Of a stretch of DNA of 12,050 nucleotides, positions 6,445-12,050 are shown one piece after another (the first letter of the stretch is position 1; each line of letters begins with the position of its first letter). Position numbers and translations under genes: made by a program. The notes under the pieces were generated by a model. The model had not been told where the DNA came from. It saw only the letters and a list, made by a program, of their open reading frames with translations, and did no database searches. This stretch comes from Alphaproteobacteria bacterium. Its GTDB lineage: Bacteria > Pseudomonadota > Alphaproteobacteria > Rickettsiales > JAFLCR01. The stretch is taken from contig JAFLCR010000053.1 in NCBI GenBank assembly GCA_017302755.1, positions 1 through 12,050 of the forward strand, written 5' to 3'.

Positions 6445-9110
6445 GCGGCAACTCCTTGCGCGAGGGAAAGCACCTGCTGAACGGATTGCACCAGACCATC
6501 GCGGTCTGTTTTACGCACGAAATCGCTGAATCCCGCTTTGCGGCCTTTTTCCATGGCTTCGGGCGAAATGGTGGAGGTGAATGCTATCAGAGGCAGGTGC
6601 ATCAGGCGGCCATCGCGCTTGATGGCTTCGGCGAATTCGAAGCCGGACATGCCGGGCATGACAATGTCGGTCACGACAATATCAAACGTCTGATTGCCGT
6701 TCAGGTAATTCATGGCCTGCCTGGCATCCGAGGCGAGTGTCACCTCGCAGCCATTGGCGGTGAGCAAAGGCTCAAGAAGGTTGCGATAAAAAGGACTGTC
6801 ATCGACGAACAGCACCCGCGCGGGCGCATTCATGCCAACGCCTTCTGCTGCTGCGTTCTGTTCGCTGCCGAAGCACTGGTTGAAATAGTACATGGCATCG
6901 ATGACGTCGGTTGTCTTGCCCTGGATCACCATGCTTCCAAGCAGATGCGGCTCCTCGGAGGCGAGCTTGACATCCATGCGCTCCTCGACGATGTCGAGAA
7001 TTTCCTCCACCACCAATCCGAGCGTACGCTTTTCGAAAGTGAAGACGATCACCTGCGCCATGCCTTCTTTCCGCAGCGAATAAGAACTGTCCACGGTGGC
7101 CAGGCGCATCAATTCGCCCCGATATTGCACAACCGGGTTTCTGCCGGACCACTCCACCGTGGCCGCATCGACTTCTTCAAGGCGCGACACCAGCTCGAGC
7201 GGAATGGCCTTGGGCGTGCCGTCGCCCGCCTTGAACACCAGAAAGCTGATGACCCGAGCCGAGAGCTTATGCTTGAGGGCTTCTTCGCTGGCGTCGCTTT
7301 CGGAGCCGCTGTGCTCGATCTGGCCCGTGCATTTGGCAAGCCCGTTGGGATCGAGAATCATGATGACGCTGCCATCTCCGAGAATCGTGCATCCGGAATA
7401 GACTGATAGATTCTGCAGAATTGGTGCCACAGGCTTGACCACGATTTCCTCGGTGTCAAACACGCGATCCACAATCACGCCGAAATCGAAATTACCCACG
7501 CGGCAGATAACAATAAACGCACCTTCATAAGAGGCTTCGGCATCGCGCAACCCCAGCACATTGGAGAGCGAGATGAGTGGCAGCAGTTTTTCGCGCAGGC
7601 GCAGCACCGGCGTATCGCTGATGCGTTCCACCTGATGTTCGGAGTTCTTCGATGCACGCACCATTTCCATGACGCAGATCTGCGGAATGGCAAAACGCTC
7701 GCTCGCGGCCTCGACGATCAAAACGGAGACGATGGCGAGGGTCAGCGGAATCTTGATGCGGAACGTGGAGCCTTTACCGAGAGTGGACTGCAGTTCGATG
7801 GTGCCGCCGATCTTCTCGATATTGGTTTTCACCACGTCCATGCCGACACCGCGACCGGAAACGCTGGTGATTTTCTCGGCGGTGGAAAAGCCGGCGCGGA
7901 AGATAAACTGCATGACCTGCTGGTCGGTCAGCTGGTCGAGTTCCGCCTGGTTGGCAACACCGTTGGCAATAACTTTCTCGCGAATGCGGGCGACATTGAG
8001 GCCACGTCCGTCATCGGCGATTTCGATGATAATATGCCCACCCTCATGAAACGCGCTGAGTGTAATGATACCGGTTTCATTTTTGCCGGAAGCTCGGCGA
8101 TCTTCCGGGCGTTCCAGGCCGTGATCGGCGGAGTTGCGCACCATGTGGGTGAGAGGATCCTTGATGAGTTCCAGCAACTGCCGGTCCAGCTCCGTCTCTG
8201 CGCCGATCATGCGCAGCTCGATTTTTTTGTTGAGTTCAAGCGCAAGGTCGCGCACGAGCCTCGGGAATTTGGCCCAGGCGTTGCCGATCGGCTGCATGCG
8301 CGTCTTCATGACGCCTTCCTGTAGCTCCGTGGTGATGTGGCTCAGGCGTTGTAGCGGGCCAACGAATTCGGCATCATTGCGTGTGCGCACCAGCTGCATC
8401 AACTGGTTGCGGGTGAGCACCAGTTCGCTCACCATCTGCATCAGATTTTCGAGCACGTCGAGATTGACGCGGATGCTCTGCGAGGCGAGGTTTTTCTTGT
8501 TGTCGTCCTCCGCGCTTTCGGCTTTCATCCCTTCGGTGATCGCGCGTTCTTTCGCGGCCATTGGCAGAGGGACAGGGGCTTCCTCCGCTTTCTTTTTCGG
8601 TGGCTCGACGGGGGTAATCTCCTGCGCCGGCGCCTTGGGCGCTTCGGGCGCGGGGGCGGCAACGGCAACGGGTTCAGGCTTGGATTCTGCCGTTGGCGCC
8701 GGCGATTCGGTTTTTGCCGGGGCGGGCGCGGATTTCCCTTCAGCAAAAGCGTTCAATTGAGCGATCAGTTCGGCGTCATTTCCTTCGGGTTCTGAGGCAT
8801 TGGCTTCCAAATGGGCCATGATAGCCTTGATGCAGTCCAGCGCGGCCAGGATGAACGACACGGCCTCGGCGGAAACGGCCACTTCACCGTCGCGGATTTT
8901 CCCCAGTACATTCTCGCCAGCGTGGGCGATGCTTTCCAGGCGGGGAAGGCCAAGGAATCCACACGTGCCCTTGATGGTGTGCATCAGGCGGAAAATATTG
9001 CTAAGGAGCGCCGGATCATCAGGGTTGCGCTCCAGCTTGACCAGCTCGGAGTCAAGGAGGTTCAAGCTTTCACTGGTTTCAGTGATGAATTCGCTGATCA
9101 GATCATCCAT
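6441..9110 (-). CDS. cheA: Hybrid chemotaxis histidine kinase CheA with two CheW-like domains and a receiver
   Basis: CheA phosphorylates CheY and CheB in response to receptors. Domains in this 889-aa protein: HPt/P1 (about 1-105, phospho-histidine H44 in LMHTIKGTCGFLG); an Ala/Pro/Glu/Lys-rich linker (about 105-205) with no recognisable P2; P3 dimerisation (about 208-275); P4 ATPase (N box N326 in VRNSADHGLE, DDGRG at 366-370, FRAGFST at 404-410, GRGVGMDVV at 419-427); a first CheW/P5 domain (about 455-600); a second CheW-like domain (about 617-745); and a C-terminal receiver (about 764-885: D770-D771, acceptor D815, K867). K867 is followed by T instead of the usual P. All residues for kinase activity are present. 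The attached receiver could act as a phosphate sink or feedback site. ATG 9110 has AGGGG about 12 bases upstream. The 107-base gap to chpT contains no clear promoter. Confidence 0.95.
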   Translation of the reverse strand: MDDLISEFITETSESLNLLDSELVKLERNPDDPALLSNIFRLMHTIKGTCGFLGLPRLESIAHAGENVLGKIRDGEVAVSAEAVSFILAALDCIKAIMAHLEANASEPEGNDAELIAQLNAFAEGKSAPAPAKTESPAPTAESKPEPVAVAAPAPEAPKAPAQEITPVEPPKKKAEEAPVPLPMAAKERAITEGMKAESAEDDNKKNLASQSIRVNLDVLENLMQMVSELVLTRNQLMQLVRTRNDAEFVGPLQRLSHITTELQEGVMKTRMQPIGNAWAKFPRLVRDLALELNKKIELRMIGAETELDRQLLELIKDPLTHMVRNSADHGLERPEDRRASGKNETGIITLSAFHEGGHIIIEIADDGRGLNVARIREKVIANGVANQAELDQLTDQQVMQFIFRAGFSTAEKITSVSGRGVGMDVVKTNIEKIGGTIELQSTLGKGSTFRIKIPLTLAIVSVLIVEAASERFAIPQICVMEMVRASKNSEHQVERISDTPVLRLREKLLPLISLSNVLGLRDAEASYEGAFIVICRVGNFDFGVIVDRVFDTEEIVVKPVAPILQNLSVYSGCTILGDGSVIMILDPNGLAKCTGQIEHSGSESDASEEALKHKLSARVISFLVFKAGDGTPKAIPLELVSRLEEVDAATVEWSGRNPVVQYRGELMRLATVDSSYSLRKEGMAQVIVFTFEKRTLGLVVEEILDIVEERMDVKLASEEPHLLGSMVIQGKTTDVIDAMYYFNQCFGSEQNAAAEGVGMNAPARVLFVDDSPFYRNLLEPLLTANGCEVTLASDARQAMNYLNGNQTFDIVVTDIVMPGMSGFEFAEAIKRDGRLMHLPLIAFTSTISPEAMEKGRKAGFSDFVRKTDRDGLVQSVQQVLSLAQGVAA

Positions 9111-9217
9111 GCCGGCGCATTTCCCCTGGGTGCGACTATGCCGTATTCACTATAGCACAAACTTTGCTCGCCACCATAGTCCCTAACCCTTAATAAGACG
9201 TATCTTTTTGCGCTCTT

Positions 9218-9865
9218 TCATGCCAGAGATTTGCTGATTCTGAGCGTGAAAACGTCTTCGCCCAATTCGTGGGAACATTCGGCGCCAATCTCCCGGATCA
9301 GAAGCCCCGTGGCATAAGGCTGGACGTTACGCGGTGAGAGCTCTGACTGCGGCAACGTGCCTGCAAGCGCCTTCAGGGTTTCCTCTTCCATCTTGATAGG
9401 TTTACCCACGGCGCGGATCGTGGCGGTTTTTTGGTTTTCATCAGCGCTCAGGGATACGCTGAGCGTGCCGCCGCGAATGAGGCTTTCTGCTCCCAGAAGC
9501 AGAACGTTCAGAAGGATGCGGCCGAAATTGCGGCTGATGGAAATCGTGGCTCCTCCGGCATGAATATCCGGCCACTCCAGGCGCACTTTGCCATGACCGA
9601 AGAATTGGCTGCAGACGTGCTTCAACTCCTCCAGGTTCGCTTCGCCGCCCGTATTCACCCGCCCGTAGGCCTGGCGGTAGAATTGCAGACGCGACACGGC
9701 ATCGCGGGCGCTGTTGCCGATCAGTTCCACGGCTTGGCTCAGCATGTCGGCGCTGTCGTCGCCGAGAAACTCCACACCATTATTGACGGCGCCGATCGGC
9801 CCGGTGAGATCATGGCAGAGCCGGGTGCATAGCAACTCGGCGATTTTGAGATTGAGGTCTTGCAT
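9218..9865 (-). CDS. chpT: Histidine phosphotransferase ChpT (CckA-ChpT-CtrA relay)
   Basis: ChpT takes phosphate from the receiver of CckA and passes it to CtrA (and CpdR). The 215-aa protein has the ChpT-type DHp helix LLCTRLCHDLTGPIGAVNNG, with the phospho-histidine at H18, then helices and a degenerate ATPase-like domain. That domain lacks N, G1 and G2 boxes, so the protein cannot be a kinase. Length and the CHDL-x-GP motif match ChpT of Alphaproteobacteria. It is the first gene upstream of cheA on the same strand, 107 bases apart, and ctrA lies beyond the far end of the same operon. Start ATG 9865 lacks a clear Shine-Dalgarno sequence. The HPt domain of CheA is unrelated to this fold. 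Confidence 0.88.
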   Translation of the reverse strand: MQDLNLKIAELLCTRLCHDLTGPIGAVNNGVEFLGDDSADMLSQAVELIGNSARDAVSRLQFYRQAYGRVNTGGEANLEELKHVCSQFFGHGKVRLEWPDIHAGGATISISRNFGRILLNVLLLGAESLIRGGTLSVSLSADENQKTATIRAVGKPIKMEEETLKALAGTLPQSELSPRNVQPYATGLLIREIGAECSHELGEDVFTLRISKSLA

Positions 9866-9923
9866 GTGGCTTAGGATATACTGTGGCGCCCAACGAAATA
9901 TTAGACGCTATGCTGTTCATTTT

Positions 9924-9959
9924 GCCCAAGTGTCGCTTGGGCTTCGGCCTGCGTGGGCC
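9924..9959. repeat. Pair of GC-rich hairpins between chpT and the Fis-like gene
   Basis: GCCCAAG-TGTCG-CTTGGGC (9924-9942) is a perfect 7-bp stem. It is followed closely by GGCC-TGCGTG-GGCC (9946-9959). No T-run follows on either strand, so this is not a standard terminator. It lies in the leader of chpT on the minus strand and could be an RNA structure, a REP-like element or an operator. Confidence 0.45.
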
Positions 9960-10018
9960 TAATCCTTACAGCACTCGTCCATACCCGCCACTCTATTCCT
10001 ATAGTTCTTATGAAAAAA

Positions 10019-10243
10019 TTAACGGGGATCTTCCTGACGCGCGGCCAGGGAAAGTTTTCTATATAACGTCGAACGCCCCACCCCAAGCCGGCGCGCTGCT
10101 TCGGAAATGCTGCCACCATAAAAATCAAGAGCCTGCTGGATGATTTCCTTTTCCAGCTCTTCCATGCGTTTAAAATGTCCGTTGTCCCCCTGCATTCTGA
10201 GGGCGGATGCAGAGAATGTTTCCTGCTGGACTTGCTGAGACAT
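10019..10243 (-). CDS. Small stand-alone Fis-type (HTH_8) DNA-binding protein
   Basis: This 74-aa protein consists of a polar N-terminal ~27 residues and a Fis-family helix-turn-helix: EKEIIQQALDFYGGSISEAA (31-50) followed by RRLGVGRSTLYRKL (51-64). That block is the same as the C-terminal DNA-binding segment of NtrC-type sigma-54 activators, but no AAA+ or receiver domain is attached. The ATG at 10243 has GAGG six bases upstream. Its target is unknown. Its place just upstream of chpT-che on the same strand suggests it may regulate that operon or itself; a nucleoid role like Fis is another option. It could also be a relic of a longer regulator, although the good ribosome site argues that it is expressed. 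Confidence 0.8.
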   Translation of the reverse strand: MSQQVQQETFSASALRMQGDNGHFKRMEELEKEIIQQALDFYGGSISEAARRLGVGRSTLYRKLSLAARQEDPR

Positions 10244-10355
10244 GCACTACCTCACTCATGGCTGAATAAATACAACCATAGATATATGTAGTGAATAAAA
10301 TATTAAATCAATAATTGTCATTAAAGAGAATAAATAAGCACATTTTTTCAGCTTG
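10244..10355 (-). promoter_or_regulatory. Very AT-rich spacer upstream of the Fis-like gene
   Basis: Positions 10261-10360 are only about 22% GC by hand count, against nearly 60% in the genes sampled. On the minus strand a TTGATT / 17 bases / CATATA pair could be a weak promoter for the Fis-like gene. No full CtrA box (TTAA-N7-TTAA) is present. No clear terminator for hpnD is seen. The composition suits binding by nucleoid proteins. Confidence 0.4.
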
Positions 10356-11102
10356 TTATTGTGACATAGACAAAAGCTTTTCCAGCTTTGATTCATAGGC
10401 CCGGCGCATGAGAAGGGCAGGTCTGAGCGCGCGCGCGTCCTCGGCGGGGGCGCTCAGACGGCTCAATGTCAGATGCCGCTTGGCGTCCTCGGCCATGCGG
10501 ATGGACAGTGCCTTGAACTCTGGGAAATGGGGAAAGCGTTCTTTGGATAAACCCATTTCCTCAAACCACTCACGGGGAAAATACACACGCCCCCGGCCAG
10601 CATCTTCATGTGCGTCGCGGAGAATATTGATGCGCTGAAGCCCTTGCCCGAGATGCATGGCAAAAGTTTCAGAGCCAGGATGACGGCATCCGAAAACACG
10701 AACGCAGATCAATCCCACACAGGCGGCGACACGATGGCAGTAAAGCTGGAGCGTTTCGTTGTCGGGCGCAACCATGAGGCCATTCGCATCCATGCGGCAT
10801 CCCGCGATGATTTCATGAAAGAGCGCTTCGGGGATCTCATACTGACGCACGGCCAGCGCCAGCGCTTCGCCAACCGGGTGGCGGGTGGTTCCCGCAAAGA
10901 TGCGTCCCACCTCCTTTTCCCAGTAATCCAGGCGCTCAAGTGCATGGGCGGCATTGGCGCTCTCGTCGGCGGCATCGTCCACCAGCCGGCAGAACGCATA
11001 GACAGCCAGAATAGCTTCGCGGCGCTCTTTCGGCAGCAAGGTCATGGCTCGTGTGAAGCTGCTGCCCGCTGAAGCAACGAGTGCGGCCACGTAGCGGCTC
11101 AT
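10356..11102 (-). CDS. hpnD: Presqualene diphosphate synthase HpnD, C-terminally short
   Basis: HpnD condenses two farnesyl diphosphates to presqualene diphosphate, the first step to squalene and hopanoids. ATG 11102 is chosen because it overlaps the hpnC stop (ATGA) and has GGAGGAG (plus-strand 11106-11112) just upstream; the frame stays open to 11231 but the added residues do not look like the family. The 248-aa product has the trans-isoprenyl diphosphate synthase motifs: YAFCRLVDDAADE (first Asp motif, 42-46), GCRMDANG, YCHRVAACVG and RINILRDAHEDAGRGRVYFP (second Asp motif, 163-167). Family members usually run some 25-35 residues further, with a basic C-terminal tail after the ALRPALLM block; here the protein stops soon after it, in AT-rich DNA. 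Phytoene synthase was considered, but pairing with hpnC favours HpnD. Confidence 0.85.
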   Translation of the reverse strand: MSRYVAALVASAGSSFTRAMTLLPKERREAILAVYAFCRLVDDAADESANAAHALERLDYWEKEVGRIFAGTTRHPVGEALALAVRQYEIPEALFHEIIAGCRMDANGLMVAPDNETLQLYCHRVAACVGLICVRVFGCRHPGSETFAMHLGQGLQRINILRDAHEDAGRGRVYFPREWFEEMGLSKERFPHFPEFKALSIRMAEDAKRHLTLSRLSAPAEDARALRPALLMRRAYESKLEKLLSMSQ

Positions 11103-11968
11103 GCGCTCCTCCAGCATTGCCACGCGGCGCGAAGAAAATCTCCCCACCCCGGCTGCACGCGTCGCGCGAGAGGGTCTTCCGTGCGGAGCCGGTTCTCGAG
11201 TTGTCTGGCAAGAACCAGCATCATCCGGCATTCGCTTCTTAAGCCGGGACGGCTCAGGCCGGGAATGAGGTTTTCCGCCTCATCAAGCAAGGTTCCGCAG
11301 GCGTTGAGATGGCAGTCGAACACCTGGCGCAGCGCTTGTGTCATGCCGTGTGCTTCCAGCAAGGCTTCCGGAGCATCCCGATCCCGCATCCACTCCTGCG
11401 ACAGGTAGATGCGCTTCTGTTCCCGGAAATCCCCCCCCACATCCCGCAAGTGATTCAGTACCTGCAGTGCGGCGCACAGTGCATCGGCGGAGGCAAGGTT
11501 TGCATGGCGCTCGCCGCACAGTTCCAGCACCGCCCTGCCCACGGGGGCGGCGGAAAAGTGGCAATAAGCCATTAGCTCTTCCCAGTTCAAATAGCGGGTT
11601 TTGACACAGTCCAGCATGAACGCGGTCAGCAGGTTTTCCCCGTGCTCCGGTGACAGTGTTCCCTCTCTGAGCAGCGCCGCGTAGGCGCGTGTCCATTCGG
11701 GAAGCTCATCCATGGATATTTTTGTGCGGTGCAGCGTTGCATCTAGCCATTGCAGTCGCGCGAGCCTGGCTTCGGCGGGGAGACAGGGATCGTCCGCGAT
11801 ATCATCCGCCCCGCGCGCGAACCGGTAGAAGGCGAGAATGTTTTTCCGGGCGTGACGGGGCAGCAGCCAGGAAGCGACGGGAAAGATCTCTGTCCCGCGT
11901 TTTCCAAGGAAATCCTCCGCACTCAGGGGCTTGATCCCGGGGCGTGCGCTCTCTAGGATGGGCTGCAT
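11099..11968 (-). CDS. hpnC: Hydroxysqualene synthase HpnC
   Basis: HpnC converts presqualene diphosphate to hydroxysqualene, which HpnE then reduces to squalene. The 289-aa protein starts with the HpnC hallmark EIFPVASWLLPRHARKNILA followed by FYRFARGADDIADDP (first Asp motif, 55-60). The second motif is LNHLRDVGGDFREQKRIYLS (D176, D180). CHFSAAPVGRAVL is the conserved substrate helix. The ATG at 11968 gives the expected N-terminus; the ribosome site is weak. It overlaps hpnD by ATGA, and the pair forms the hopanoid-precursor operon. hpnE, which usually follows hpnD, is absent from this window. The promoter would have to lie in or beyond the last 80 bases. Confidence 0.9.
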   Translation of the reverse strand: MQPILESARPGIKPLSAEDFLGKRGTEIFPVASWLLPRHARKNILAFYRFARGADDIADDPCLPAEARLARLQWLDATLHRTKISMDELPEWTRAYAALLREGTLSPEHGENLLTAFMLDCVKTRYLNWEELMAYCHFSAAPVGRAVLELCGERHANLASADALCAALQVLNHLRDVGGDFREQKRIYLSQEWMRDRDAPEALLEAHGMTQALRQVFDCHLNACGTLLDEAENLIPGLSRPGLRSECRMMLVLARQLENRLRTEDPLARRVQPGWGDFLRAAWQCWRSA

Positions 11969-11986
11969 GCTGAAACCGTTTCCCGT

Positions 11987-12050
11987 ATGATGACCCCATC
12001 CCCCAAATTCGCGTCCGCCCGCATCGCCTGTATGGCGGACGATACGCTTA
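11987..12050 (+). CDS. Possible divergent gene start, cut by window edge (NAD kinase-like N-terminus)
   Basis: An open frame begins with two ATGs (11987 and 11990) and runs to the edge, reading MMTPSPKFASARIACMADDTL. The KFASARIACMADDT stretch resembles the first strand of alphaproteobacterial NAD kinases, but twenty-one residues are too few for a firm call. No Shine-Dalgarno sequence is visible, and only 18 bases separate it from the hpnC start. If both genes are real, promoters must lie within coding sequence. It may also be spurious. Confidence 0.3.
   Translation, partial: MMTPSPKFASARIACMADDTL

Noticed and set aside
9111..9217. Possible promoter for cheA (TATAGT on the minus strand near 9149-9154) or a sigma-54 site.
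   Set aside because: No matching -35 at normal spacing, and the GG-N10-GC pattern of sigma-54 promoters is not met.
9901..10128. Minus-strand open frame of 75 codons across the fis-chpT gap.
   Set aside because: It overlaps the 3' part of the Fis-like gene in another frame and runs through the hairpins; no family resemblance or good start.
11103..11231. Extended N-terminus of HpnD (43 extra residues).
   Set aside because: The extra residues lie inside hpnC and do not resemble the family; the ATG at 11102 has a strong ribosome site and the ATGA overlap.
10356..11968. Reading the pair as carotenoid phytoene synthase genes (crtB).
   Set aside because: The FPVASWLLP and FYRFAR-x-ADDIADDP motifs and the tandem arrangement are specific to HpnC/HpnD; no carotenoid genes are nearby.

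Overview
The window reads as part of an alphaproteobacterial chromosome, probably one outside Caulobacterales and Rhizobiales (the order is a guess). The evidence is a recognisable CtrA master cell-cycle regulator, a ChpT-type histidine phosphotransferase, and paired HpnC/HpnD squalene-synthase-family enzymes. Coding density is high. Three of the four gene pairs that overlap in the chemotaxis, hopanoid and tyrosine blocks do so by ATGA, and one by GTGA.

Layout, left to right. (1) 60-2547, plus strand: end of the tyrosine/homogentisate catabolic pathway, namely the C-terminal half of homogentisate dioxygenase, a fumarylacetoacetase-family hydrolase and maleylacetoacetate isomerase. The first gene is abnormal: its N-terminal ~96 codons are a GC-rich (about 75% GC) two-cluster ferredoxin module that does not belong to the family. 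An assembly chimera, or less likely a real recombination, is suspected near position 325. (2) 2548-3442, plus strand: ctrA behind a control region with a perfect TTAA-N7-TTAAC CtrA box, a GANTC site and a 15-bp dyad over a TTGACA element. (3) About 3466-3496: a bidirectional terminator shared with the convergent chemotaxis operon. (4) 9865 back to 3495, minus strand: chpT-cheA-cheW-cheY-cheB-cheR. CheA is a hybrid kinase with two CheW-like domains and a C-terminal receiver. (5) 10019-10243, minus strand: a small stand-alone Fis-type HTH protein, preceded by a very AT-rich (about 22% GC) spacer. (6) 10356-11968, minus strand: hpnC-hpnD for squalene/hopanoid precursors. (7) Right edge: a possible divergent gene, perhaps NAD kinase.

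How it fits together. ChpT is known to pass phosphate from CckA to CtrA. Here the ChpT gene heads the chemotaxis operon, and ctrA sits at that operon's far end, converging on it. This couples the cell-cycle phosphorelay to chemotaxis in gene order and fits the proposed ancestral role of CtrA in motility. No chemoreceptor, cckA, flagellar gene, mobile element, CRISPR array, tRNA or rRNA was found. No gap between genes exceeds 300 bases.
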